Positions 36,843 to 50,605 of a stretch of DNA of 64,000 bases are shown piece after piece. This DNA comes from Chlorocebus sabaeus (Eukaryota > Chordata > Mammalia > Primates > Cercopithecidae): positions 744,001 to 808,000 of the forward strand of contig NW_027327626.1 of NCBI RefSeq assembly GCF_047675955.1, read 5' to 3'. The position numbers and the translations under genes are program-made. How positions within the stretch are numbered: position 1 is the first letter of the stretch; each line of letters starts with the position of its first letter. The notes below the pieces were generated by a model. The model did not search any database. It worked only from the letters and a program-made list of their open reading frames with translations, and had not been told where the DNA came from.

Positions 36843-39800
36843 AAGCTTTCTGAGAAACTGCTCTGTGTTCTGTTAATTCAACACACAGAGTTACATCTTT
36901 CCCTTCAAGATGCCTTTCGCTAAGGCTGTTCTTGTGGAATTGGCAAAGGGATATTTGGAAGCCCATAGAGGGCTATGGTGAAAAAGGAAATATCTTCCGT
37001 TCAAAACTGGAAAGAAGCTTTCTGAGAAACTGCTCTGATTTCTGTTAATTCATCTAACAGAGTTACATCTTTCCCTTCAAGAAGCCTTTCGCTAAGGCTG
37101 TTCTTGTGGAATTGGCAAAGGGATATTTGGAAGCCCATAGAGGGCTCTGGTGAAAAGGGAAATATCTTCCGTTCAAAACCTGGAAAGAAGCTTTCTGAGA
37201 AACTGCTCTGTGTTCTGTTAATTTATCTCACAGAGTTACACCTTTCCATTCAAGAAGCCTTTCGCTAAGGCTGTTCTTGTGGAATTGGCAAAGGGATATT
37301 TGGAAGCCCGTAGAGGGCTATGGTGAAAAAGGAAATATCTTCCGTTCAAAACTGGAAAGAACCTTTCTGAGAAACTGCTCTGTGTTCTGTTAATTCATCT
37401 CACAGAGTTACATCTTTCCCTTCAAGAAGCCTTTCGCTAAGGCTGTTCTTGTGGAATTGGCAAAGGGATATTTGGAAGCCCATAGAGGGCTCTGGTGAAA
37501 AGGGAAATATCTTCCGTTCAAAACTGGAAAGAAGCTTTCTGAGAAACTGCTCTGTGTTCTGTTAATTTATCTCACAGAGTTACATCTTTCCATTGAAGAA
37601 GCCTTTCGCTAAGGCTGTTCTTCTGGAATTGGCAAAGGGATATTTGGAAGCCCATACAGGGCTATGGTGAAAAAGGAAATATCTTCCGTTCAAAACTGGA
37701 AAGAAGCTTTCTGAGAAACTGCTCTGTGTTCTGTTAATTCATCTCACAGAGTTACATCCTTCCCTTCAAGAAGCCTGTCGCTAAGGCTGTTCTTGTGGAA
37801 TTGGCAAAGGGATATTTGGAAGCCCATAGAGGGCTATGGTGAAAAAGGAAATATCTTCCGTTCAAAACTGGAAAGAAGCTTTCTGAGAAACTGCTCTGTG
37901 TTCTGTTAATTCATCTCACAGAGTTACATCTTTCCCTTCAAGAAGCCTTTCGCTAAGGCTGTTCTTGTGGAATTGGCAAAGGGATATTTGGAAAGCCATA
38001 GAGGGCTATGGTGAAAAAGGAAGTAGCTTCCGTTCAAAACTGGAAAGAAGCTTTCTGAGAAACTGCTCTGTGTTCTGTTAATTCAACACACAGAGTTACA
38101 TCTTTCCCTTCAAGATGCCTTTCGCTAAGGCTGTTCTTGTGGAATTGGCAAAGGGATATTTGGAAGCCCATAGAGGGCTATGGTGAAAAAGGAAATATCT
38201 TCCGTTCAAAACTGGAAAGAAGCTTTCTGAGAAACTGCTCTGTGTTCTGTTAATTCATCTCACAGAGTTACATCTTTCCCTTCAAGAAGCCTTTCGCTAA
38301 GGCTGTTCTTGTGGAATTGGCAAAGGGATATTTGGAAGCCCATAGAGGGCTCTGGTGAAAAGGGAAATATCTTCCGTTCAAAACTGGAAAGAAGCTTTCT
38401 GAGAAACTGCTCTGTGTTCTGTTAATTTATCTCACAGAGTTACACCTTTCCATTCAAGAAGCCTTTCGCTAAGGCTGTTCTTGTGGAATTGGCAAAGGGA
38501 TATTTGGAAGCCCATAGAGGGCTATGGTGAAAAAGGAAATATCTTCCGTTCAAAACTGGAAAGAAGCTTTCTGAGAAACTGCTCTGTGTTCTGTTAATTC
38601 ATCTCACAGAGTTACATCTTTCCCTTCAAGAAGCCTTTCGCTAAGGCTGTTCTTGTGGAATTGGCAAAGGGATATTTGGAAGCCCATAGAGGGCTATGGT
38701 GAAAAAGGAAATATCTTCCGTTCAAAACTGGAAAGAAGCTTTGTGAGAAACTGCTCTGTGTTCTGTTAATTCATCTCACAGAGTTACATCTTTCCCTTCA
38801 AGAAGCCTTTCGCTAAGGCTGTTCTTCTGGAATTGGCAAAGGGATATTTGGAATCCCATAGAGGGCTATGGTGAAAAAGATAATACCTTCCGTTCAAAAC
38901 TGGAAAGAAGCTTTCTGAGAAACTGCTCTGTGTTCTGTTAATTCATCTCACAGAGTTACATCTTTCCCTTCAAGAAGCCTTTCGCTAAGGCTGTTCTTGT
39001 GGAATTGGCAAAGGGATATTTGGAAGCCCATAGAGGGCTATGGTGAAAAAGGAAATATCTTCCGTTCAAAACTGGAAAGAAGCTTTCTGAGAAACTGCTC
39101 TGTGTTCTGTTAATTCATCTCACAGACTTACATCTTTCCCTTCAAGAAGCCTGTCGCAAAGGCTGTTCTTGTGGAATTGAAAAAGGGATATTTGGAAGAC
39201 CATAGAGGGCTATGGTGAAAAAGGAAATATCTCCCGTTCAAAACTGGAAAGAAGCTTTCTGAGAAACTGCTCTGTGTTCTGTTAATTCATCTCACAGAGT
39301 TACATCTTTCCCTTCAAGAAGCCTTTCGCTAAGGCTGTTCTTGTGGAATTGGCAAAGGGATATTTGGAAGCCCATAGAGGGCTATGGTGAAAAAGGAAAT
39401 ATCTTCCGTTCAACACTGGAAAGAAGCTTTCTGAGAAACTGCTCTGTGTTCTGTTAATTCATCTCACAGAGTTACATCTTTCCCTTCAAGAAGCCTGTCG
39501 CTAAGGCTGTTCTTGTGGAATTGGCAAAGGGATATTTGGAAGCCCATAGAGGGCTATGGTGAAAAAGATAATATCTTCCGTTCAAAACTGGAAAGAAGAT
39601 TTCTGAGAAAGTGCTCTGTGTTCTGTTAATTCATCTCACAGAGTTACATCTTTCCCTTCAAGAAGCCTTTCGCTAAGGCTGTTCTTGTGGAATTGGCAAA
39701 GGGATATTTGGAAGCCCATAGAGGGCTATGGTGAAAAAGGAAATATCTTCCGTTCAAAACTGGAAAGAAGCTTTCCGAGAAACTGCTCTGTGTTCTGTTA

Positions 39801-41315
39801 ATTCATCTCACAGAGTTACATCTTTCCCTTCAAGAAGCCTTTCGCTAAGGCTGTTCTTGTGGAATTGGCAAATGGATATTTGGAAAACCATAGAGGGCTA
39901 TGGTGAAAAAGGAAATATCTTCCGTTCAAAACTGGAAAGAAGCTTTCTGAGAAACTGCTCTGTGTTCTGTTCATTCAACACACAGAGTTACATCTTTCCC
40001 TTCAAGATGCCTTTCGCTAAGGCTGTTCTTGTGGAATTGGCAAAGGGATATTTGGAAGCCCATAGAGGGCTATGGTGAAAAAGGAAATATCTTCCGTTCA
40101 AAACTGGAAAGAAGCTTTCTGAGAAACTGCTCTGTGTTCTGTTAATTTATCTCACAGAGTTACATCTTTCTATTCAAGAAGCCTTTCGCTAAGGCTGTTC
40201 TTGTGGAATTGGCAAAGGGATATTTGGAAGCCCATAGAGGGCTATGGTGAAAAAGGAAATATCTTCCGTTCAAAACTGGAAAGAAGCTTTCTGAGAAACT
40301 GCTCTGTGTTCTGTTAATTCATCTCACAGAGTTACATCTTTCCCTTCAAGAAGCCTTTCGATAAGGCTGTTCTTGTGGAATTGGCAAAGGGATATTAGTA
40401 AGCCCATAGAGGGCTATGGTGAAAAAGGAAATATCTTCCGTTCAAAACTGGAAAGAAGCTTTCTGAGAAACTGCTCTGTGTTCTGTTAATTCATCTCACA
40501 GAGGTACATCTTTCCCTTCAAGAAGCCTTTCGCTAAGGCTGTTCTTGTGGAATTGGCAAAGAGATATTTGGAAGCCCATAGAGGGCTATGTTGAAAAAGG
40601 AAATATCTTCCGTTCAAAACTGGAAAGAAGCTTTCTGAGAAACTGCTCTGTGTTCTGTTAATTCATGTCACAGAGTTACATCTTTCCCTTCAAGAAGCCT
40701 TTCGCTAATCCTGTTCTAGTGGAATTGGCAAAGGGATATTTGGAAGCCCATAGAGGGCTATGGTGAAAAAGGAAATATCTTCCGTTCAAAACTGGAAAGA
40801 AGCTTTCTGAGAAACTGCTCTATGTTCTGTTAATTCATCTTACAGAGTTACATCTTTCCCTTCAAGAAGACTTTCGCTAAGGCTGTTCTTGTGGAATTGG
40901 CAAAGGGATATTTGGAAGCCCATAGAGGGCTATGGTGAAAAAGGAAATATCTTCCGTTCAAAACTGGAAAGAAGCTTTCTGAGAAACTGCTCTGTGTTCT
41001 GTTAATTCATCTCACAGAGTTACATCTTTCCCTTCAAGAAGCCTTTCGCTAAGGCTGTTCTTGTGGAATTGGCAAAGGGATATTTGGAAGCCCATAGAGG
41101 GCTATGGTGAAAAAGGAAATATCTTCCGTTCAAAACTGGAAAGAAGCTTTCTGAGAAACTGCTCTGTGTTCTGTTAATTCATCTCACAGAGTTACATCTT
41201 TCCCTTCAAGAAGCCTTTCGCTAAGGCTGTTCTTGTGGAATTGGCAAAGGGATATTTGGAAAGCCATAGAGGGCTATGGTGAAAAAGGAAATATCTTCCG
41301 TTCAAAACTGGAAAG
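36843..41315 (+). repeat. 26-monomer higher-order unit B, copy 1 (4473 bp)
   Basis: Bounded by HindIII sites of aacacacag monomers at 36843 and 41316. Inside, aacacacag monomers are spaced 7, 11 and 8. Other tags recur at +4473: ctctgAttt at 37037/41510, and attagta (35921/40394) with gctaatcctg (36231/40704) just left of or inside the phase chosen. The unit is 26x172+1; the extra base is in ttcaaaaCctgg near 37.17 kb. The similarity at this offset starts near 35.6 kb, so the choice of unit start is arbitrary. Confidence 0.8.
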
Positions 41316-44300
41316 AAGCTTTCTGAGAAACTGCTCTGTGTTCTGTTAATTCAACACACAGAGTTACATCTTTCCCTTCAAGATGCCTTTCGCTAAGGCT
41401 GTTCTTGTGGAATTGGCAAAGGGATATTTGGAAGCCCATAGAGGGCTATGGTGAAAAAGGAAATATCTTCCGTTCAAAACTGGAAAGAAGCTTTCTGAGA
41501 AACTGCTCTGATTTCTGTTAATTCATCTAACAGAGTTACATCTTTCCCTTCAAGAAGCCTTTCGCTAAGGCTGTTCTTGTGGAATTGGCAAAGGGATATT
41601 TGGAAGCCCATAGAGGGCTCTGGTGAAAAGGGAAATATCTTCCGTTCAAAACCTGGAAAGAAGCTTTCTGAGAAACTGCTCTGTGTTCTGTTAATTTATC
41701 TCACAGAGTTACACCTTTCCATTCAAGAAGCCTTTCGCTAAGGCTGTTCTTGTGGAATTGGCAAAGGGATATTTGGAAGCCCGTAGAGGGCTATGGTGAA
41801 AAAGGAAATATCTTCCGTTCAAAACTGGAAAGAACCTTTCTGAGAAACTGCTCTGTGTTCTGTTAATTCATCTCACAGAGTTACATCTTTCCCTTCAAGA
41901 AGCCTTTCGCTAAGGCTGTTCTTGTGGAATTGGCAAAGGGATATTTGGAAGCCCATAGAGGGCTCTGGTGAAAAGGGAAATATCTTCCGTTCAAAACTGG
42001 AAAGAAGCTTTCTGAGAAACTGCTCTGTGTTCTGTTAATTTATCTCACAGAGTTACATCTTTCTATTGAAGAAGCCTTTCGCTAAGGCTGTTCTTCTGGA
42101 ATTGGCAAAGGGATATTTGGAAGCCCATACAGGGCTATGGTGAAAAAGGAAATATCTTCCGTTCAAAACTGGAAAGAAGCTTTCTGAGAAACTGCTCTGT
42201 GTTCTGTTAATTCATCTCACAGAGTTACATCCTTCCCTTCAAGAAGCCTGTCGCTAAGGCTGTTCTTGTGGAATTGGCAAAGGGATATTTGGAAGCCCAT
42301 AGAGGGCTATGGTGAAAAAGGAAATATCTTCCGTTCAAAACTGGAAAGAAGCTTTCTGAGAAACTGCTCTGTGTTCTGTTAATTCATCTCACAGAGTTAC
42401 ATCTTTCCCTTCAAGAAGCCTTTCGCTAAGGCTGTTCTTGTGGAATTGGCAAAGGGATATTTGGAAAGCCATAGAGGGCTATGGTGAAAAAGGAAGTAGC
42501 TTCCGTTCAAAACTGGAAAGAAGCTTTCTGAGAAACTGCTCTGTGTTCTGTTAATTCAACACACAGAGTTACATCTTTCCCTTCAAGATGCCTTTCGCTA
42601 AGGCTGTTCTTGTGGAATTGGCAAAGGGATATTTGGAAGCCCATAGAGGGCTATGGTGAAAAAGGAAATATCTTCCGTTCAAAACTGGAAAGAAGCTTTC
42701 TGAGAAACTGCTCTGTGTTCTGTTAATTCATCTCACAGAGTTACATCTTTCCCTTCAAGAAGCCTTTCGCTAAGGCTGTTCTTGTGGAATTGGCAAAGGG
42801 ATATTTGGAAGCCCATAGAGGGCTCTGGTGAAAAGGGAAATATCTTCCGTTCAAAACTGGAAAGAAGCTTTCTGAGAAACTGCTCTGTGTTCTGTTAATT
42901 TATCTCACAGAGTTACACCTTTCCATTCAAGAAGCCTTTCGCTAAGGCTGTTCTTGTGGAATTGGCAAAGGGATATTTGGAAGCCCATAGAGGGCTATGG
43001 TGAAAAAGGAAATATCTTCCGTTCAAAACTGGAAAGAAGCTTTCTGAGAAACTGCTCTGTGTTCTGTTAATTCATCTCACAGAGTTACATCTTTCCCTTC
43101 AAGAAGCCTTTCGCTAAGGCTGTTCTTGTGGAATTGGCAAAGGGATATTTGGAAGCCCATAGAGGGCTATGGTGAAAAAGGAAATATCTTCCGTTCAAAA
43201 CTGGAAAGAAGCTTTGTGAGAAACTGCTCTGTGTTCTGTTAATTCATCTCACAGAGTTACATCTTTCCCTTCAAGAAGCCTTTCGCTAAGGCTGTTCTTC
43301 TGGAATTGGCAAAGGGATATTTGGAATCCCATAGAGGGCTATGGTGAAAAAGATAATACCTTCCGTTCAAAACTGGAAAGAAGCTTTCTGAGAAACTGCT
43401 CTGTGTTCTGTTAATTCATCTCACAGAGTTACATCTTTCCCTTCAAGAAGCCTTTCGCTAAGGCTGTTCTTGTGGAATTGGCAAAGGGATATTTGGAAGC
43501 CCATAGAGGGCTATGGTGAAAAAGGAAATATCTTCCGTTCAAAACTGGAAAGAAGCTTTCTGAGAAACTGCTCTGTGTTCTGTTAATTCATCTCACAGAC
43601 TTACATCTTTCCCTTCAAGAAGCCTGTCGCAAAGGCTGTTCTTGTGGAATTGAAAAAGGGATATTTGGAAGACCATAGAGGGCTATGGTGAAAAAGGAAA
43701 TATCTCCCGTTCAAAACTGGAAAGAAGCTTTCTGAGAAACTGCTCTGTGTTCTGTTAATTCATCTCACAGAGTTACATCTTTCCCTTCAAGAAGCCTTTC
43801 GCTAAGGCTGTTCTTGTGGAATTGGCAAAGGGATATTTGGAAGCCCATAGAGGGCTATGGTGAAAAAGGAAATATCTTCCGTTCAAAACTGGAAAGAAGC
43901 TTTCTGAGAAACTGCTCTGTGTTCTGTTAATTCATCTCACAGAGTTACATCTTTCCCTTCAAGAAGCCTGTCGCTAAGGCTGTTCTTGTGGAATTGGCAA
44001 AGGGATATTTGGAAGCCCATAGAGGGCTATGGTGAAAAAGATAATATCTTCCGTTCAAAACTGGAAAGAAGATTTCTGAGAAAGTGCTCTGTGTTCTGTT
44101 AATTCATCTCACAGAGTTACATCTTTCCCTTCAAGAAGCCTTTCGCTAAGGCTGTTCTTGTGGAATTGGCAAAGGGATATTTGGAAGCCCATAGAGGGCT
44201 ATGGTGAAAAAGGAAATATCTTCCGTTCAAAACTGGAAAGAAGCTTTCTGAGAAACTGCTCTGTGTTCTGTTAATTCATCTCACAGAGTTACATCTTTCC

Positions 44301-45789
44301 CTTCAAGAAGCCTTTCGCTAAGGCTGTTCTTGTGGAATTGGCAAATGGATATTTGGAAAACCATAGAGGGCTATGGTGAAAAAGGAAATATCTTCCGTTC
44401 AAAACTGGAAAGAAGCTTTCTGAGAAACTGCTCTGTGTTCTGTTCATTCAACACACAGAGTTACATCTTTCCCTTCAAGATGCCTTTCGCTAAGGCTGTT
44501 CTTGTGGAATTGGCAAAGGGATATTTGGAAGCCCATAGAGGGCTATGGTGAAAAAGGAAATATCTTCCGTTCAAAACTGGAAAGAAGCTTTCTGAGAAAC
44601 TGCTCTGTGTTCTGTTAATTCATCTCACAGACTTTCATCTTTCCCTTCAAGAAGCCTGTCGCAAAGGCTGTTCTTGTGGAATTGAAAAAGGGATATTTGG
44701 AAGTCCATAGATGGCTATGGTGAAAAAGGAAATATCTTCCGTTCAAAACTGGAAAGAAGCTTTCTGAGAAACTGCTCTGGTGTTCTGTTAATTTATCTCA
44801 GAGAGTAACATCTTTCCCTTCAAGAAGCCTGTCGCTAAGGCTGTTCTTGTGGAATTGGCAAAGGGATATTTGGAAGCCCATAGAGGGCTATGGTGAAAAA
44901 GGAAATATCTTCCGTTCAAAACTGGAAAGAAGCTTTCTGAGAAACTGCTCTGTGTTCTGTTAATTTATCTCACAGAGTTACATCTTTCCATTCAAGAAGC
45001 CTTTCGCTGAGGCTGTTCTTGTGGAATTGGCAAAGGGATATTTGGAAGCCCCTAGAGGGCTACGGGGAAAAAGGAAATATCTTCCGTTCAAAACTGGAAA
45101 GAAGCTTTCTGAGAAACTGCTCTGTGTTCTGTTAATTCATCTCACAGAGTTACATCTTTCCCTTCAAGAAGCCTTTCGCTAAGGCTGTTCTTGTGGAATT
45201 GGCAAAGGGATATTTGGAAGCCCATGGAGGGCTATGGTGAAAAAGGAAGTATCTTCCGTTCAAAACTGGAAAGAAGCTTTCTGAGAAACTGCTCTGTGTT
45301 CTGTTAATTCATCTCACAGAGTTACATCTTTCCCTTCAAGAAGCCTTTCGCTAAGGCTGTTCTTGTGGAATTGGCAAAGGGATATTTGGAAGCCCATAGA
45401 GGGCTATGGTGAAAAAGGAAATATCTTCCGTTCAAAACTGGAAAGAAGCTTTCTGAGAAACTGCTCTGTGTTCTGTTAATTCATCTCACAGAGTTACATC
45501 TTTCCCTTCAAGAAGCCTTTCGCTAAGGCTGTTCTTGTGGAATTGGCAAAGGGATATTTGGAAGCCCATAGAGGGCTATGGTGAAAAAGGAAATATCTTC
45601 CGTTCAAAACTGGAAAGAAGCTTTCTGAGAAACTGCTCTGTGTTCTGTTAATTCATCTCACAGAGTTACATCTTTCCCTTCAAGAAGCCTTTCGCTAAGG
45701 CTGTTCTTGTGGAATTGGCAAAGGGATATTTGGAAAGCCATAGAGGGCTATGGTGAAAAAGGAAATATCTTCCGTTCAAAACTGGAAAG
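41316..45789 (+). repeat. 26-monomer higher-order unit B, copy 2 (4474 bp)
   Basis: It repeats copy 1 with aacacacag monomers spaced 7, 11 and 8 (41353, 42558, 44450, 45827). It includes the same one-base insertion ttcaaaaCctgg near 41.65 kb, the gtagcttcc variant near 42.49 kb and the ttcAttcaac change. It is not a plain copy. After the aacacacag monomer at 44450 it has the actttc/gtccatagaTgg, tcagagagtAac and ctacggGg monomers that copy 1 lacks after 39977. The equal monomer total therefore arises from slightly different contents at the right end. Confidence 0.7.
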
Positions 45790-46133
45790 AAGCTTTCTGA
45801 GAAACTGCTCTGTGTTCTGTTAATTCAACACACAGAGTTACATCTTTCCCTTCAAGATGCCTTTCGCTAAGGCTGTTCTTGTGGAATTGGCAAAGGGATA
45901 TTTGGAAGCCCATAGAGGGCTATGGTGAAAAAGGAAATATCTTCCGTTCAAAACTGGAAAGAAGCTTTCTGAGAAACTGCTCTGATTTCTGTTAATTCAT
46001 CTAACAGAGTTACATCTTTCCCTTCAAGAAGCCTTTCGCTAAGGCTGTTCTTGTGGAATTGGCAAAGGGATATTTGGAAGCCCATAGAGGGCTCTGGTGA
46101 AAAGGGAAATAACTTCCGTTCAAAACTGGAAAG

Positions 46134-46993
46134 AAGCTTTCTGAGAAACTGCTCTGTGTTCTGTTAATTTATCTCACAGAGTTACACCTTTCCATTCAAG
46201 AAGCCTTTCGCTAAGGCTGTTCTTGTGGAATTGGCAAAGGGATATTTGGAAGCCCGTAGAGGGCTATGGTGAAAAAGGAAATATCTTCCGTTCAAAACTG
46301 GAAAGAACCTTTCTGAGAAACTGCTCTGTGTTCTGTTAATTCATCTCACAGAGTTACATCTTTCCCTTCAAGAAGCCTTTCGCTAAGGCTGTTCTTGTGG
46401 AATTGGCAAAGGGATATTTGGAAGCCCATAGAGGGCTCTGGTGAAAAGGGAAATATCTTCCGTTCAAAACTGGAAAGAAGCTTTCTGAGAAACTGCTCTG
46501 TGTTCTGTTAATTTATCTCACAGAGTTACATCTTTCCATTGAAGAAGCCTTTCGCTAAGGCTGTTCTTCTGGAATTGGCAAAGGGATATTTGGAAGCCCA
46601 TACAGGGCTATGGTGAAAAAGGAAATATCTTCCGTTCAAAACTGGAAAGAAGCTTTCTGAGAAACTGCTCTGTGTTCTGTTAATTCATCTCACAGAGTTA
46701 CATCCTTCCCTTCAAGAAGCCTGTCGCTAAGGCTGTTCTTGTGGAATTGGCAAAGGGATATTTGGAAGCCCATAGAGGGCTGTGGTGAAAAAGGAAATAT
46801 CTTCCGTTCAAAACTGGAAAGAAGCTTTCTGAGAAACTGCTCTGTGTTCTGTTAATTCATCTCACAGAGTTACATCTTTCCCTTCAAGAAGCCTTTCGCT
46901 AAGGCTGTTCTTGTGGAATTGGCAAAGGGATATTTGGAAGCCCATAGAGGGCTCTGGTGAAAAGGGAAATAACTTCCGTTCAAAACTGGAAAG
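46134..46993 (+). repeat. 5-monomer tandem duplication, copy a (860 bp)
   Basis: Ordered tags: Tttatc with cacCttt and ccCGtag; gaaCctttc (HindIII lost); Tttatc with ccattGaag, ttcttCtgg and cataCaggg; catcCttccc with gctGtggtg; cctttcgc with ctCtggtg and aaataActtcc. The tag aacttccg at 46111 recurs at 46971, exactly 860 (5x172) later, and gctgtgg recurs at the same offset (46782, 47642). Confidence 0.8.
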
Positions 46994-47853
46994 AAGCTTT
47001 CTGAGAAACTGCTCTGTGTTCTGTTAATTTATCTCACAGAGTTACACCTTTCCATTCAAGAAGCCTTTCGCTAAGGCTGTTCTTGTGGAATTGGCAAAGG
47101 GATATTTGGAAGCCCGTAGAGGGCTATGGTGAAAAAGGAAATATCTTCCGTTCAAAACTGGAAAGAACCTTTCTGAGAAACTGCTCTGTGTTCTGTTAAT
47201 TCATCTCACAGAGTTACATCTTTCCCTTCAAGAAGCCTTTCGCTAAGGCTGTTCTTGTGGAATTGGCAAAGGGATATTTGGAAGCCCATAGAGGGCTCTG
47301 GTGAAAAGGGAAATATCTTCCGTTCAAAACTGGAAAGAAGCTTTCTGAGAAACTGCTCTGTGTTCTGTTAATTTATCTCACAGAGTTACATCTTTCCATT
47401 GAAGAAGCCTTTCGCTAAGGCTGTTCTTCTGGAATTGGCAAAGGGATATTTGGAAGCCCATACAGGGCTATGGTGAAAAAGGAAATATCTTCCGTTCAAA
47501 ACTGGAAAGAAGCTTTCTGAGAAACTGCTCTGTGTTCTGTTAATTCATCTCACAGAGTTACATCCTTCCCTTCAAGAAGCCTGTCGCTAAGGCTGTTCTT
47601 GTGGAATTGGCAAAGGGATATTTGGAAGCCCATAGAGGGCTGTGGTGAAAAAGGAAATATCTTCCGTTCAAAACTGGAAAGAAGCTTTCTGAGAAACTGC
47701 TCTGTGTTCTGTTAATTCATCTCACAGAGTTACATCTTTCCCTTCAAGAAGCCTGTAGCTAAGGCTGTTCTTGTGTAATTGGCAAAGGGATATTTGGAAG
47801 CCCATAGAGGGCTATATTGAAAAAGGAAATATCTTCCGTTCAAAACTGGAAAG
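46994..47853 (+). repeat. 5-monomer tandem duplication, copy b (860 bp)
   Basis: It repeats the first four monomers of copy a in order and without indels. Its last monomer differs: it is the cctgtAgc, gtgTaatt and gctatATtg type, so the duplication ends inside the array's normal continuation. The same pair of copies is found again 4472 bp to the right. Confidence 0.75.
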
Positions 47854-50605
47854 AAGCTTTCTGAGAAACTGCTCTGTGTTCTGTTAATTCATCTCACAGA
47901 GTTACATCTTTCCCTTCAAGAAGCCTTTCGCTAAGGCTGTTCTTGTGGAATTGGCAAAGGGATATTTGGAAGCCCATAGAGGGCTATGGTGAAAAAGGAA
48001 ATATCTTCCGTTCAAAACTGGAAAGAAGCTTTCTGAGAAACTGCTCTGTGTTCTGTTAATTCATCTCACAGAGTTACATCTTTCCCTTCAAGAAGCCTTT
48101 CGATAAGGCTGTTCTTGTGGAATTGGCAAAGGGATATTTGGAAGCCCATAGAGGGCTATGGTGAAAAAGGAAATATCTTCCGTTCAAAACTGGAAAGAAG
48201 CTTTCTGAGAAACTGCTCTGTGTTCTGTTAATTCATCTCACAGAGTTACATCTTTCCCTTCAAAAAGCCTTTCGCTAAGGCTGTTCTTGTGGAATTGGCA
48301 AAGAGATATTTGGAAGCCCATAGAGGGCTATGTTGAAAAAGGAAATATCTTCCGTTCAAAACTGGAAAGAAGCTTTCTGAGAAACTGCTCTGTGTTCTGT
48401 TAATTCATGTCACAGAGTTACATCTTTCCCTTCAAGAAGCCTTTCGCTAATCCTGTTCTAGTGGAATTGGCAAAGGGATATTTGGAAGCCCATAGAGGGC
48501 TATGGTGAAAAAGGAAATATCTTCCGTTCAAAACTGGAAAGAAGCTTTCTGAGAAACTGCTCTGTGTTCTGTTAATTCATCTCACAGAGTTACATCTTTC
48601 CCTTCAAGAAGCCTTTCGCTAAGGCTGTTCTTGTGGAATTGGCAAAGGGATATTTGGAAGCCCATAGAGGGCTATGGTGAAAAAGGAAATATCTTCCGTT
48701 CAAAACTGGAAAGAAGCTTTCTGAGAAACTGCTCTGTGTTCTGTTAATTCATCTCACAGAGTTACATCTTTCCCTTCAAGAAGCCTTTCGCTAAGGCTGT
48801 TCTTGTGGAATTGGCAAAGGGATATTTGGAAGCCCATAGAGGGCTATGGTGAAAAAGGAAATATCTTCCGTTCAAAACTGGAAAGAAGCTTTCTGAGAAA
48901 CTGCTCTGTGTTCTGTTAATTCATCTCACAGAGTTACATCTTTCCCTTCAAGAAGCCTTTCGCTAAGGCTGTTCTTGTGGAATTGGCAAAGGGATATTTG
49001 GAAAGCCATAGAGGGCTATGGTGAAAAAGGAAATATCTTCCGTTCAAAACTGGAAAGAAGCTTTCTGAGAAACTGCTCTGTGTTCTGTTAATTCATCTCA
49101 CAGAGTTACATCTTTCCCTTCAAGAAGCCTTTCGCTAAGGCTGTTCTTGTGGAATTGGCAAAGGGATATTTGGAAAGCCATAGAGGGCTATGGTGAAAAA
49201 GGAAATATCTTCCGTTCAAAACTGGAAAGAAGCTTTCTGAGAAATTGCTCTGTGTTCTGTTAATTCAACACACAGAGTTACATCTTTCCCTTCAAGATGC
49301 CTTTCGCTAAGGCTATTCTTGTGGAATTGGCAAAGGGATATTTGGAAGCCCGTAGAGGGCTATGGTGAAAAAGGAAATATCTTCCGTTCAAAACTGGAAA
49401 GAACCTTTCTGAGAAACTGCTCTGTGTTCTGTTAATTCATCTCACAGAGTTACATCTTTCCCTTCAAGAAGCCTTTCGCTAAGGCTGTTCTTGTGGAATT
49501 GGCAAAGGGATATTTGGAAGCCCATAGAGGGCTCTGGTGAAAAGGGAAATATCTTCCGTTCAAAACTGGAAAGAAGCTTTCTGAGAAACTGCTCTGTGTT
49601 CTGTTAATTTATCTCACAGAGTTACATCTTTCCATTGAAGAAGCCTTTCGCTAAGGCTGTTCTTCTGGAATTGGCAAAGGGATATTTGGAAGCCCATACA
49701 GGGCTATGGTGAAAAAGGAAATATCTTCCGTTCAAAACTGGAAAGAAGCTTTCTGAGAAACTGCTCTGTGTTCTGTTAATTCATCTCACAGAGTTACATC
49801 CTTCCCTTCAAGAAGCCTGTCGCTAAGGCTGTTCTTGTGGAATTGGCAAAGGGATATTTGGAAGCCCATAGAGGGCTGTGGTGAAAAAGGAAATATCTTC
49901 CGTTCAAAACTGGAAAGAAGCTTTCTGAGAAACTGCTCTGTGTTCTGTTAATTCATCTCACAGAGTTACATCTTTCCCTTCAAGAAGCCTGTAGCTAAGG
50001 CTGTTCTTGTGTAATTGGCAAAGGGATATTTGGAAGCCCATAGAGTGCTATATTGAAAAAGGAAATATCTTCCGTTCAACACTGGAAAGAAGATTTCTGA
50101 GAAACTGCTCTGTGTTCTGTTAATTCATCTCACAGAGTTACATCTTTCCCTTCAAGAAGCCTTTCACTAAGGCTGTTCTTGTGGAATTGGCAAAGGGATA
50201 TTTGGAAGCCCATAGAGGGCTATGGTGAAAAAGGAAATATCTTCCGTTCAAAACTGGAAAGAAGCTTTCTGAGAAACTGCTCTGTGTTCTGTTAATTCAT
50301 CTCACAGAGTTACATCTTTCCCTTCAAGAAACCTTTCGCTAAGGCTGTTCTTGTGGAATTGGCAAAGGGATATTTGGAAGCCCATAGAGGGCTATGGTGA
50401 AAAAGGAAATATCTTCCGTTCAAAACTGGAAAGAAGCTTTCTGAGAAACTGCTCTGATTTCTGTTAATTCATCTAACAGAGTTACATCTTTCCCTTCAAG
50501 AAGCCTTTCGCTAAGGCTGTTCTTGTGGAATTGGCAAAGGGATATTTGGAAGCCCATAGAGGGCTCTGGTGAAAAGGGAAATAACTTCCGTTCAAAACTG
50601 GAAAG

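Noticed and set aside
39728..40078. Open reading frame of 116 codons on the plus strand
   Set aside because: The longest frame in the window, but it consists of consecutive satellite monomers read in two frames. A ctttcCgag change removes one more stop. No protein family resemblance and no gene-like composition.
44330..44551. Open reading frame of 73 codons on the plus strand
   Set aside because: Duplicate of the frame at 34523-34744 within a repeated block; translated satellite.
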